A model generated the notes under the pieces. The model ran no database searches and was not told the DNA's origin. It worked only from the letters and a program-made list of their open reading frames with translations. A program made the translations under genes and the position numbers. From an uncultured Ruminococcus sp. (GTDB lineage Bacteria; Bacillota; Clostridia; Oscillospirales; CAG-272), in contig CACZSA010000347.1 of NCBI GenBank assembly GCA_902783705.1, forward strand, positions 1 to 12,999: 12,999 bases of DNA, in the 5' to 3' direction. This document shows positions 5,885 to 12,999 of this stretch, piece by piece. Positions within the stretch are counted from its first letter, which is position 1, and each line of letters opens with the position of its first letter.

Positions 5885-6966
5885 CGGGCGCGGCGAAAAA
5901 AGAGATCCGCCGGGGCACGGACGTCGCGCCGTTTTCGGGAATCCCCGCGGACTTCCCCTACCGCCTCGATTCCTGCGTCTGGGAAATCACCCTCGCCTGC
6001 TGCTTCCGGTGCGCCTACTGCGGCTCCTCCGGCGGACAGGCACGGGAGAATGAGCTCTCGACCGAGGAATGTCTTGACACGGCGCGCCAGCTGCACGAGC
6101 TCGGATGCCGCCGCGTCTCGATGATCGGCGGCGAGGTGTTCATGCGGCGCGACTGGGCGCAGATCGTCGAAGCCCTGACCTCCCGCGGGATCGCCGTCTG
6201 CGTGATCACAAACGGCTTCTCGATGACCCCGGCGATCCTCGAAGCCCTCCGGCGCGTGAACATCGAATCGGTCGCCGTCTCGCTCGACGGACCGGAGGAG
6301 GTACACGACGCCTATCGGCAGAAGGGCAGCTTCGCGCGGGCGATCGACACGATCCGGACTCTCACGGATGCGGGCATCCCGACCTCCGTCATCAGCGCGC
6401 TCCGGGCCGACAACGCGCCGCGCCTCCCCGAACTCTATGAGATCCTGCGGGAATACCCGATCTTTGCATGGCAGCTCCAGGCCTGCTCGCCGATGGGGAA
6501 CGCTTCGGAGAACCGGATCTACGTGAAATTCGACGCGGGCGCGGTCCTGCGGTTCGTGAAGGAGACGGCGACTTCCGCTCCTTTCGCGGTGGGCGTTGCG
6601 GACAACATCGGCTATTTCACCCCCGAGGAGACGGAGGGCGGCGTGCGGGGAGCTCCGGGTGCTGTGTTCACCGGATGCGGCGCGGGACTGTGTGCCATCG
6701 GGATCGACAGCATCGGCAACGTGCGCGGGTGCGAATCGATGTACGATCCCCGCTTCAACGAGGGCAATCTGCGCGAGCGGTCCCTCGCCTCGATCTGGTA
6801 CGATCCGGACGCCTTTGCCTACAATCGGAAGTTCGATGAATCCATGCTCTCGGGAAAGTGCGCGCGGTGCGAATACGGCTCCGTCTGTGCAGGGGGATGC
6901 CGCTCCTACAACTGGTTCGCGGCGAATACACTCTACGAAAACCCGCTCTGCGCGAGGGAGACGTGA
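5881..6966 (+). CDS. Radical SAM/SPASM enzyme, probable peptide or protein maturase
   Basis: A 361-residue enzyme. Seen: the 4Fe-4S/SAM motif CxxxCxxC as Cys40, Cys44, Cys47; the GGE motif at 83-85; and VSLDGPEEVHDAYR in mid-domain. The C-terminal SPASM signature is complete: Cys266-x12-Gly-x4-Cys284, then Cys327-x2-Cys330-x5-Cys336-x3-Cys340, then Cys357, so two auxiliary Fe-S clusters are expected. Known: SPASM enzymes mostly modify ribosomal peptides or proteins (PqqE, MftC, sactipeptide and cyclophane maturases, anaerobic sulfatase activators). The start at 5881 is chosen from the ATGA overlap with the upstream stop and GGAG about 9 nt upstream; an in-frame ATG at 5797 would lie inside the upstream gene. 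About 39 residues precede Cys40, too few for an N-terminal PqqD-like recognition domain. Inference: it acts on the VYAGP protein encoded just before it; the chemistry is unknown. Confidence 0.9.
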   Translation: MTGAAKKEIRRGTDVAPFSGIPADFPYRLDSCVWEITLACCFRCAYCGSSGGQARENELSTEECLDTARQLHELGCRRVSMIGGEVFMRRDWAQIVEALTSRGIAVCVITNGFSMTPAILEALRRVNIESVAVSLDGPEEVHDAYRQKGSFARAIDTIRTLTDAGIPTSVISALRADNAPRLPELYEILREYPIFAWQLQACSPMGNASENRIYVKFDAGAVLRFVKETATSAPFAVGVADNIGYFTPEETEGGVRGAPGAVFTGCGAGLCAIGIDSIGNVRGCESMYDPRFNEGNLRERSLASIWYDPDAFAYNRKFDESMLSGKCARCEYGSVCAGGCRSYNWFAANTLYENPLCARET

Positions 6967-6969
6967 GGC

Positions 6970-8001
6970 TCAGTCCCAGTAGTACATATACTTCTCGAAC
7001 GCGTCCATGAGCGCGCGGATATTTTCGAGCGGCGTCCCGGCATACCATCCGAAGATCATCATGAGCCCGCCCGCGGGGGAGGACAGCTTCTCGACCTCCT
7101 CCCGGATCAGGGCGTCGACCTCGGCGGGCGTTCCGAACACGGTGACCTTCTGGCGGTCGACGTCGAGCTCGAGGGCGTATTTCCCGAAGAATTTCTCCCG
7201 GATCCAGTCGATCCCGTTGACGAGGTCCTGGATATTGAGAATGTCGACGCCGCCGTCGATGAGGTCATCCGCCAGGGTCCGGATGTCGCCGTCCGAGTGC
7301 ATGTGGATGACGGCTCCGGCGTCCCGCGCGGGCTTCATCAGTCTCTGGTACGACGGCTTGATGTACTGACGGAAGAGCGACGGGGAGATCATCGGCCCGA
7401 TCTGCATGCCGAGGTCCTCGGGATAGGAGATCATGTCGTAGCCGACCTTCGCCCAGTGATCGGTGAACGCGGCGTTGTACTCCTCGAGCGCGCGGATGAG
7501 GTACAAAAGATCCTCATCGCCGTCCGCCATGCCCATGAGGACGTTTTCAAAGCCGCAGAGATCGGTCAGGCGCAGGAAGGTATGTCCGTGCGGGAGTCCG
7601 GTCTGTGTGAATTCCCCTCTCCCCTTCCGCTGCGCCACCCTTGCCCGCTCCTCCTCGAGATGAAACGCCGGGAGGGGCGGGAATTTGTATGTGCGGATCT
7701 TTGAGAAATCGCTCAGCGGATGCTTCTGGATCACGCCGCGGATCCCGTCGATGGCGCCCTTCCATTCCACGCCGAACTCGTCGTAGTATGTGACGTCGCG
7801 GTCCACCTCGTCCCCTTCCTTCGGCACGAGGTCCCAGCGCATCCGGCCCCGCCCCGCGATGACGGGATGGGATTCGAGCAATTCCTCGACGGCATGGGGA
7901 TCGTAATGGCTGAAAACGGAATCGTTCACGTGGAACGCGATCGGAATGTAATCCGGACGCTCGAACCGGATCACCCGAAGCAGGTTTTCGCGCTGTGTCA
8001 T
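6970..8001 (-). CDS. Uroporphyrinogen decarboxylase superfamily protein (MtaA/CmuA-like), substrate unknown
   Basis: A 343-residue TIM-barrel protein. Seen: the N-terminal TQRENLLRVIRFERPDYIPI pattern; PEDLGMQIGPMISPSLFRQYIKP in mid-protein; and VIHMHSDGDIRTL with His233, His235 and Asp237, which resembles the metal-binding strand of methyltransferase-type members. The N-terminal Arg-rich active-site motif of true heme-pathway HemE is not seen, and no heme genes are nearby. Known: non-HemE members are often corrinoid- or zinc-dependent methyltransferases, with many paralogues in anaerobic gut bacteria. No corrinoid protein is encoded in the window. The start at 8001 has GAGGTG about 7 nt upstream; an ATG at 8064 would fall in the -35 region of its promoter. 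It follows the iol operon but has its own promoter after the iol terminator. Its stop lies 3 nt from the convergent radical SAM stop. Confidence 0.8.
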   Translation of the reverse strand: MTQRENLLRVIRFERPDYIPIAFHVNDSVFSHYDPHAVEELLESHPVIAGRGRMRWDLVPKEGDEVDRDVTYYDEFGVEWKGAIDGIRGVIQKHPLSDFSKIRTYKFPPLPAFHLEEERARVAQRKGRGEFTQTGLPHGHTFLRLTDLCGFENVLMGMADGDEDLLYLIRALEEYNAAFTDHWAKVGYDMISYPEDLGMQIGPMISPSLFRQYIKPSYQRLMKPARDAGAVIHMHSDGDIRTLADDLIDGGVDILNIQDLVNGIDWIREKFFGKYALELDVDRQKVTVFGTPAEVDALIREEVEKLSSPAGGLMMIFGWYAGTPLENIRALMDAFEKYMYYWD

Positions 8002-8035
8002 CGTCGTCACCTCGGAGAATGGTTTTCTTTCCTCC

Positions 8036-8064
8036 ATTGTACAGGAGAGCGCCTGAAAAATCAA
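8036..8064 (-). promoter_or_regulatory. Promoter of the URO-D-family gene
   Basis: On the minus strand, -35 TTGATT (8064-8059), a 17-bp spacer and -10 TACAAT (8041-8036). It lies between the iol terminator and the start codon at 8001, giving a leader of about 28 nt. Confidence 0.65.
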
Positions 8065-8077
8065 GAGCGGGACGCAG

Positions 8078-8126
8078 AAAAAGGATAATCCGACCGACGG
8101 ATTCTGCCGGCGGGATTATCCTTTTT
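8078..8126 (-). terminator. Strong terminator of the iol operon
   Basis: A 14-bp perfect inverted repeat: AAAAAGGATAATCC (8078-8091) and GGATTATCCTTTTT (8113-8126). In the minus-strand RNA the inner segment also pairs (GCCGGC with GUCGGU, with wobbles), giving a long hairpin with a 7-nt loop followed by a T-tract. The outer stem could also work on the plus strand, but no plus-strand gene ends there. Confidence 0.88.
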
Positions 8127-8172
8127 TCTGTCATTGTGTCATGCCGGAATACGCGTCCGGACGATCCTGCGC

Positions 8173-9069
8173 TCAGAGTCCCGTTTTCTCGCGGATGTAG
8201 GCGCGGGCCTTCTGCGCATATTCGAACGGGTTCGCCTTCGCGGGATCCTGTTCGGCCTCCACGACGACCCAGCCCTCGTAGCCGCTCTTCTCGATCACGT
8301 CGAAGATCGGCGCGAAGTCCACGTCTCCATCGCCCGGGACGGTGAACACGCCGTTGCGGACTGAGGTGAGGAAGCTCCAGCCCTCACGCTGCGCCTGCTC
8401 GCGGATCGGGAGCCGCACGTCCTTCAGATGGATGTGGCGGATGCGGTGGATATACTTTTCGAGGATCGGAAGGGGATCGATCCCCGCGAACGTCAGGTGA
8501 CCGCTGTCAAAGAGCAGGTAGACGAGATCGGGATCGACGGACGCCATGAAGCGGTCGATCTCCTCGGCGGTCTGCACGCCCGTACCCATGTGGTGATGCA
8601 TGGTGAGGGTCATGCCCTTCTCCTTCGCGAGCTTGCCGAGTTCGTTGTATCCGGCGATCACGCGGTCCCATTCGGCGTCCGTCCAGCGGGGCTTGTTGTC
8701 CCCGAAGATGTTGAGATCCTTCCCCTGAATGGAGTCGCCCTGTTCCGACGCGCCGATCACTCTTGCGCCGAGCGCGTACAGGCGGTCGCGGTGTTCGATG
8801 AAGTTCTTCACCGTGACCTCCATGGGCTCGGAGATGAAGAGGGTCGAGAACCACGCGTTGCAGATCGTGAGCCCGCGCACGTCGAGCTTGTGTTTCAGCA
8901 CGGCGACGTCCTTCGGGTACTTGTTGCCGATTTCGGAGCCCTTGAAGCCCGCGAGCGCCATTTCGCTCACGCACTGTTCAAAGGTGTTCTCTCCGCCGAG
9001 ATCGGGCATGTCGTCGTTCGTCCAGCCGATCGGGGCAATGGCGAGTTTAACTTTCTTCTGGTCGAGCAT
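8173..9069 (-). CDS. iolE: Myo-inosose-2 dehydratase
   Basis: A 298-residue xylose-isomerase-like TIM barrel, the usual IolE length. It dehydrates scyllo-inosose (2-keto-myo-inositol) to 3D-trihydroxycyclohexane-1,2-dione, the second step of the Iol pathway, using a divalent metal. Seen: APIGWTNDD near the N-terminus, typical of IolE; metal-binding and active-site segments MHHHMGTG (157-164), FDSGH (187-191), HIHLKDVR (212-219) and VVEAEQDP (269-276). The start at 9069 has AGGAG 8 nt upstream. It is the last gene of the operon, 19 nt after iolD, and is followed by the terminator at 8078-8126. The operon context fits IolE better than other AP-endonuclease-2-type sugar isomerases. Confidence 0.93.
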   Translation of the reverse strand: MLDQKKVKLAIAPIGWTNDDMPDLGGENTFEQCVSEMALAGFKGSEIGNKYPKDVAVLKHKLDVRGLTICNAWFSTLFISEPMEVTVKNFIEHRDRLYALGARVIGASEQGDSIQGKDLNIFGDNKPRWTDAEWDRVIAGYNELGKLAKEKGMTLTMHHHMGTGVQTAEEIDRFMASVDPDLVYLLFDSGHLTFAGIDPLPILEKYIHRIRHIHLKDVRLPIREQAQREGWSFLTSVRNGVFTVPGDGDVDFAPIFDVIEKSGYEGWVVVEAEQDPAKANPFEYAQKARAYIREKTGL

Positions 9070-9088
9070 ATCTGTCTCTCCTGATAGA

Positions 9089-10942
9089 TTAGAATTTTCT
9101 CGTGTCCTTCACGTGTTCGCAGAGGGAATCGTACGCCGCCGCGACGCGCGGGCTTTCCGAAACCTCGGCGACGCCGACGCGCCACCAGCTCTCGTACCCG
9201 GGCGTCATGGAGCCGGGCAGGACCTTAATGTCGTAGAGGACGGGCTTGTCCTGTTTCAGTGCGTCGTCAAGCGCGGCCCTGAGCTCTTCCTCGGTATGGA
9301 TCGAATAGGTCTTCAGACCGTAGCCCTCCGCGCTCTTCGCGAAGTCGAGCGGCATGATCGCCCCGTCGAGCGCTCCGGTTTTCGGATCGCGGAAGCGGAA
9401 GACCGTGCCGAAGGTGTCGTCGCCCTGATTGTTCTGCAGATTCTCGATGCAGCCCCAGCCGGAGTTGTCGAACAGGCAGAAGTGGACGCGGAGCCCTTCC
9501 TGCAGGCAGGTCACAAGCTCGGAATGCGCCATGAGGTAGGTGCCGTCGCCGAAGAACGTGTAGACCTCGTTCTCCGGGCAGGCCAGCTTGACGCCGAGCG
9601 CGCCATTCGTTTCGTACCCCATGTTCGAGAAGCCGTATTCCATGTGGTAGGTGTCGCGGTCCCCCGGACGGAAGAGGCGCTGCATGTCGCCCGGGAGGCT
9701 GCCCGCGCTGCCCACGGCGATATCCGCGGACTGCATGAATTCGTTGATGATCCCGAGGGCGCGGGTCTGGGTGAGGCCGCGCGGATCCTCCTTGTGATAC
9801 CAGTCGTCCGCGATCCGGAGCCACTCCGCCCGCTCCTTCTTCGCCGCTTCGATGTTTCCGGCGCGGTAGCCGGCGAGGGCCTTCGTGAGGGCTTCCAGTC
9901 CTTCCCGCGCGTCGCAGATGATCGGTTCCCCGTCCATCTTCACGGCGTCGAAGGGGCAGATATTGATCGAGACGAGCTTGGTGTGCTCGCCGAAGAGCCA
10001 TTTCGAGCTCGTCGTGAAGTCCGTGAGGCGCGTGCCCACGGCGATCACGACATCCGCGTCCTTCGCGATCCGGTTGGCGGACTGGGTCCCGGTCACGCCG
10101 ATGCCGCCGAGGTTCAGAGGATGCTCCCAGGAGAGCGTTCCCTTCCCCGCCTGCGTCTCGCCGAACGGGATCCCGGTCGCGTCGATGAGCTTCTCAAGCG
10201 CGTCGCCCGCGAGGGAATACCGGACGCCGCCTCCGCAGATGAGAAGCGGCTTCTTCGCTTCCCGGATGATCCGGGCGGCGCGTTCCGTCTGAGCGGCGGT
10301 GGGCGTTCTGCGGTCCATGTGCCAGACGCGGCGGCGGAGGAAGGAGACGGGATAATCGTACGCCTCGCCCTCCACGTCCTGCGGCATCGCGAGGCACACG
10401 GCCCCGGTATCCGCCGGATCGGTCAGCACGCGCATGGCGTGGATCGCCGCGGTCATGAGCTGTTCGGGACGCTCGATGCGGTCGAAATAGTGGCAGACAC
10501 CGCGGAAGGCGTCCGTCACGGTCTGTCCGAAGGAATGGAAGAACTCCGCCTGCTGGAGAACGGGGTCCGGCTGACGGCATGCGAAGGTGTCCCCCGGCAG
10601 CAGAAGCAGCGGAATGCGGTTCGCCGTCGCGCAGCCTGCCGCCGTCACCATGTTCATAGCACCCGGGCCGATGGAGGATACGCACGGAATGATCTCGAGG
10701 CGGTTCTTCTGCTTCGCAAAGGCCGTCGCCGCCAGCGCCATGTTCTGTTCGTTCTTGCCCTGCAGGAAGCGGATGGAATGCCCGCCCTGCTGCAGCGCCT
10801 GTCCTACGCCGACGACGCATCCGTGTCCGAAGACGCCGAAGATATTGTTGACGAATTTATGCTCCGCGCCGTCCAGCTCCACGTACTGCGCGTCGAGGAA
10901 ACGGACCAGCGCCTGCGCCATGGTCAACCGAATGGTTTCCAT
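9089..10942 (-). CDS. iolD: 3D-(3,5/4)-trihydroxycyclohexane-1,2-dione acylhydrolase
   Basis: A 617-residue ThDP-dependent enzyme of the acetolactate-synthase family, close to the usual IolD length. It hydrolytically opens the cyclohexanedione ring to 5-deoxyglucuronate, the third step. Seen: the N-terminal pyrimidine-binding domain with FGVFGHG (36-41) and the ThDP-activating Glu in GKNEQNM (Glu65); a central domain around 190-340; and the C-terminal pyrophosphate domain with GDG (465-467) and DNSGWG, giving the GDG-x25-N metal/ThDP motif (Asn493). The IolD-like ending contains [13 protein letters not shown]. The start has a near-perfect AAGGAGG about 9 nt upstream. It lies 45 nt after iolB and 19 nt before iolE on the same strand. 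Confidence 0.94.
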   Translation of the reverse strand: METIRLTMAQALVRFLDAQYVELDGAEHKFVNNIFGVFGHGCVVGVGQALQQGGHSIRFLQGKNEQNMALAATAFAKQKNRLEIIPCVSSIGPGAMNMVTAAGCATANRIPLLLLPGDTFACRQPDPVLQQAEFFHSFGQTVTDAFRGVCHYFDRIERPEQLMTAAIHAMRVLTDPADTGAVCLAMPQDVEGEAYDYPVSFLRRRVWHMDRRTPTAAQTERAARIIREAKKPLLICGGGVRYSLAGDALEKLIDATGIPFGETQAGKGTLSWEHPLNLGGIGVTGTQSANRIAKDADVVIAVGTRLTDFTTSSKWLFGEHTKLVSINICPFDAVKMDGEPIICDAREGLEALTKALAGYRAGNIEAAKKERAEWLRIADDWYHKEDPRGLTQTRALGIINEFMQSADIAVGSAGSLPGDMQRLFRPGDRDTYHMEYGFSNMGYETNGALGVKLACPENEVYTFFGDGTYLMAHSELVTCLQEGLRVHFCLFDNSGWGCIENLQNNQGDDTFGTVFRFRDPKTGALDGAIMPLDFAKSAEGYGLKTYSIHTEEELRAALDDALKQDKPVLYDIKVLPGSMTPGYESWWRVGVAEVSESPRVAAAYDSLCEHVKDTRKF

Positions 10943-10987
10943 GAGTGTTTGCCTCCTTGTTCTTTCGATTGGTCGTCCCTTCGAGGA

Positions 10988-11800
10988 TTATTTCTTATCT
11001 CCGAAATAGACGCTGTCCGGCTCCATGACCCAGAGGTGCTCGTCGAGGAACACCGGATAATCCGGCTGTTTGTACGGGCAGCCGTCGAGGTGGCGGATCG
11101 CCCAGAGATACCAGAGGGCGTAGCCGGGGGCCGTGCAGTGGGGATGGGTCTTGCCGGGTTCGATGAAGACCGTGTCGTTGTTCTGAACCTTCACGACATC
11201 GTCGCCGAGCTCGCCGTAGCCGAAGCCGTTTTCCGGATTGGTCTTGTAGTAGTAGATTTCCGGCTGCGGGTGATGGTGGGGCGGATAGCTGCTCCACTTG
11301 CCCGGGAAGCCGATCACCTCGCCGAGCACGAGGTTCGCATACGGGGCGTTGGAATAATCAAAGATCGTGCGCACGATGCGCGTGCTCGTCTCCCGCATGA
11401 GTCCCGCGCCGCGGAATTCGTCCGGAGTGTCGGCGGGGAGGTAGAGCCTGCTGCCGAATTCACGCTCGTTGTCCGTGCGGAGGATGTTCAGCTCCGCCTC
11501 GTCCGAGAGGCAGGTGATCTTCACAGCGGTCGCGCGGTCGGCGTGGATCGCGGTCGGGGGGACGTCGAAGCAGTTTTCGCGGTATTCCGTGTGCTCCTGT
11601 CCGGCCCATTCGAATTTCACCTCGCCGTACACGAGCAGCGCGGCCTTCTCGAGAGATGCGTCCTCGAACCAGACGTCGCCCTTCTTCATGCGGTAAACGC
11701 CGAAATCCATGAGCATGTCGGCGTGGTCCCCGTCCATCCTTGCGAGCCATTTCAGGCCGAAGGGATGCGCGCCGCGCGCCTTGATGATGTTCTGTCCCAT
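10988..11800 (-). CDS. iolB: 5-deoxy-glucuronate isomerase
   Basis: A 270-residue bicupin, the usual IolB length. It converts 5-deoxy-D-glucuronate to 2-deoxy-5-keto-D-gluconate, the fourth step. Seen: KWSSYPPHHHPQPEIYYY (about 168-185), with the His cluster and Glu181 as likely metal ligands, and EPGKTHPHCTAPGYALWYLW (214-233) contributing His219 and His221. This pair of cupin motifs is diagnostic of IolB. The ATG follows the iolG stop after a single nucleotide (TAA-G-ATG), with the G-rich end of iolG serving as ribosome binding site, so translation is probably coupled. Confidence 0.94.
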   Translation of the reverse strand: MGQNIIKARGAHPFGLKWLARMDGDHADMLMDFGVYRMKKGDVWFEDASLEKAALLVYGEVKFEWAGQEHTEYRENCFDVPPTAIHADRATAVKITCLSDEAELNILRTDNEREFGSRLYLPADTPDEFRGAGLMRETSTRIVRTIFDYSNAPYANLVLGEVIGFPGKWSSYPPHHHPQPEIYYYKTNPENGFGYGELGDDVVKVQNNDTVFIEPGKTHPHCTAPGYALWYLWAIRHLDGCPYKQPDYPVFLDEHLWVMEPDSVYFGDKK

Positions 11801-11801
11801 C

Positions 11802-12821
11802 TTACGCCCCCGTGATCTCGCTGATCTTCACCGGGCGGTGCTCGTCGAGAGACTTCTTCGCGGCCTTTGCGAGCACGACGCTCATCAGCCCCGCGTGGAT
11901 GCCGACCGGAACGTCGGTGTCCTCGGTGATCGCCTTGATGAACTGGCGCATTTCCTCGGTGAAGGAGGCCATGTACCGCTCGAGGAAGAAGAACTGCGGC
12001 TTGTCGCTGACAACGCCCGCGGCGGTCGAGACCTTCACGGTGGAATCGCCGTCGTTCTCGTCCGCTGCCATGCCGAGGGAGCCGAAGACCTCGACTCTCT
12101 GGTCGTAGCCGTAGGCGGCGCGACGGCTGTTGTCGATCACGCCGAGGGCGCCGTTTTCAAACGTCAGGGTGACGATCGCGGTGTCCACGTCGCCCGCTTC
12201 GCCGATCCGCTTGTCGACAAGGCTCGTGCCCATCGCGTAGACCTCGGTCACGTCGGAGCCTGCGAGGAACATCGCCATGTCGAAGTCGTGGATCATCATG
12301 TCGATGTAGAGGCCGCCGGAGGAAGCCGCGTATTCCGGGGACGGCGGTTCGGGGTCGCGGGAGGTGATCTTGATGATCTCCACGTTGCCGAGCGCGCCGC
12401 ACTTCGCGAGCTCCTGCACGTGGCGGTGGTTGTGGTCGAAGCGGCGGTTGAAGCCGATCTGGAGCTTCTTTCCGCTCTTCTCGGCGGCTGCGGCGACGTC
12501 GCGGATCCGCTCGATGGAGGTGTGCACGGGCTTCTCGCAGAAGACGTGCTTTCCGGCGTTCAGCGCGGCGATGGTGATGTCCGCATGGGTGGGGGTGGGG
12601 GAGCAGACGAGGACCGCGTCGATGGCGGGATCGTTCACGATGTCCATATAGTCCGCGGAATACTTCGGAATGCCGAAACGGGCGGCGAGCTTCTTCGCGT
12701 TTTCCTCAATGACGTCGGTCACCATGACGACTTCCGCTTCGGGGATGTGGTAGGTGATGGATTCCGCGTGGACGTTTCCGATGCGCCCCGCTCCGACGAT
12801 ACCGATTTTCAGCTTGTTCAT
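11802..12821 (-). CDS. iolG: Inositol 2-dehydrogenase (Gfo/Idh/MocA family)
   Basis: A 339-residue NAD-dependent dehydrogenase that oxidises myo-inositol to scyllo-inosose, the entry step of the pathway. Seen: the Rossmann motif GAGRIGNVHAES (10-21), CEKPVH with catalytic Lys97, and the Asp174-x3-His178 pair (YIDMMIHDFD) at the spacing known in characterised inositol dehydrogenases. The C-terminal domain is complete. The start has AAGGAGA 6 nt upstream. It follows iolA after 55 nt and precedes iolB by 1 nt. The Gfo/Idh/MocA family is broad, so the specific call rests on the operon; a scyllo-inositol or other inositol-isomer dehydrogenase would fit too. Confidence 0.9.
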   Translation of the reverse strand: MNKLKIGIVGAGRIGNVHAESITYHIPEAEVVMVTDVIEENAKKLAARFGIPKYSADYMDIVNDPAIDAVLVCSPTPTHADITIAALNAGKHVFCEKPVHTSIERIRDVAAAAEKSGKKLQIGFNRRFDHNHRHVQELAKCGALGNVEIIKITSRDPEPPSPEYAASSGGLYIDMMIHDFDMAMFLAGSDVTEVYAMGTSLVDKRIGEAGDVDTAIVTLTFENGALGVIDNSRRAAYGYDQRVEVFGSLGMAADENDGDSTVKVSTAAGVVSDKPQFFFLERYMASFTEEMRQFIKAITEDTDVPVGIHAGLMSVVLAKAAKKSLDEHRPVKISEITGA

Positions 12822-12838
12822 AGCGAATCTCCTTCTTT

Positions 12839-12854
12839 ATTTCCAGATTTCCAG
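12839..12854. repeat. 8-bp tandem duplication in the iolA-iolG gap
   Basis: ATTTCCAG occurs twice in direct succession (12839-12846 and 12847-12854), just upstream of the iolG ribosome binding site. It may be a simple replication slippage; no regulatory meaning is evident. Confidence 0.8.
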
Positions 12855-12876
12855 TATTTTCTGTGATGGATGCGGA

Positions 12877-12999
12877 TCAGAGCGAGCCGTCCCACGTGGA
12901 GACCTGCTCCTTCTTCATTTCCTCTTCGTCGAACCAGCGGACGGTGACGTTCTTGGATTCCGTGTAGAACCGGAACGCGTCCTTGCCGTGGCAGTGCAG
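12877..12999 (-). CDS. iolA: Methylmalonate/malonate-semialdehyde dehydrogenase (CoA-acylating), C-terminal end only
   Basis: The last 40 residues and the TGA of a gene that enters from the right edge. Seen: LHCHGKDAFRFYTESKNVT, then VRWFDEEE and a STWDGSL end, matching the C-terminal tail of MmsA/IolA aldehyde dehydrogenases (GKDxxRFYTESK, then RWF). Known: IolA converts malonate semialdehyde to acetyl-CoA and CO2, the last step of inositol breakdown. Position immediately upstream of iolG on the same strand agrees. The catalytic Cys and the cofactor domains lie outside the window, so the call rests on a short piece plus context. Confidence 0.78.
   Translation of the reverse strand: MHCHGKDAFRFYTESKNVTVRWFDEEEMKKEQVSTWDGSL

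Noticed and set aside
8032..8047. CTCC...GGAG symmetry over the URO-D-gene promoter
   Set aside because: Four-base arms that are not centred on the inner TGTACA; not distinguishable from chance.
8729..11815. 1028-codon plus-strand open frame
   Set aside because: It spans iolE, iolD and iolB on the opposite strand, has no ribosome binding site or recognisable domain, and is explained by high GC at third positions.
1..12999. CRISPR arrays, tRNA or rRNA genes, insertion sequences, attachment sites
   Set aside because: Gaps between genes are all short (at most about 200 bp); I saw no regularly spaced repeats, no tRNA-like cloverleaf and no transposase or integrase motifs.

Overview
The window looks like chromosomal DNA from an anaerobic, fermentative Clostridia-type Firmicute, probably a gut or rumen bacterium. 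By eye it is GC-rich (roughly 60%). Almost every gene has an AGGAGG-type Shine-Dalgarno, promoters are sigma-A-like, and terminators are stem plus T-tract. The gene content is plant-glycan and inositol catabolism, a clostridial-type small metallopeptidase and a SPASM radical SAM enzyme. This placement is inference; there is no rRNA or marker gene here.

Layout, left to right. (1) 1-2180, minus: the first 726 residues of a large GH2 glycoside hydrolase with an extra N-terminal lectin-like domain; its C-terminus lies off the window. It has its own promoter (2280-2309). (2) 2314-5147, minus: GH51 alpha-L-arabinofuranosidase, then an alpha/beta hydrolase, then a small HExxH metallopeptidase, closed by a terminator at 2314-2339. 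(3) 5348-6966, plus: the only two genes on the plus strand. A 178-residue protein carries four VYAGP motifs and a C-terminal zinc ribbon, and is joined by an ATGA stop/start overlap to a radical SAM/SPASM enzyme. The pair is driven from a divergent promoter region whose -10 is bracketed by a 9-bp perfect inverted repeat. (4) 6970-8001, minus: a uroporphyrinogen-decarboxylase-superfamily protein with its own promoter, converging on the radical SAM gene with only 3 nt between the stops. (5) 8078-12999, minus: a myo-inositol catabolic operon in the order iolA (C-terminal end only), iolG, iolB, iolD, iolE, closed by a strong terminator at 8078-8126.

How it works together: IolG oxidises myo-inositol to scyllo-inosose, IolE dehydrates it, IolD opens the ring, IolB isomerises 5-deoxyglucuronate, and after the IolC and IolJ steps (not in this window) IolA turns malonate semialdehyde into acetyl-CoA. 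The GH2 and GH51 enzymes suggest use of arabinose-bearing plant polymers.

The most novel-looking item is the VYAGP-repeat/radical SAM pair. It has the architecture of an uncharacterised peptide- or protein-modification (RiPP-like) system in which the repeat protein is the probable substrate. No transporter, leader protease or recognition-domain protein accompanies it in the window. The longest stretch without a gene is about 200 bp, the divergent region 5148-5347.
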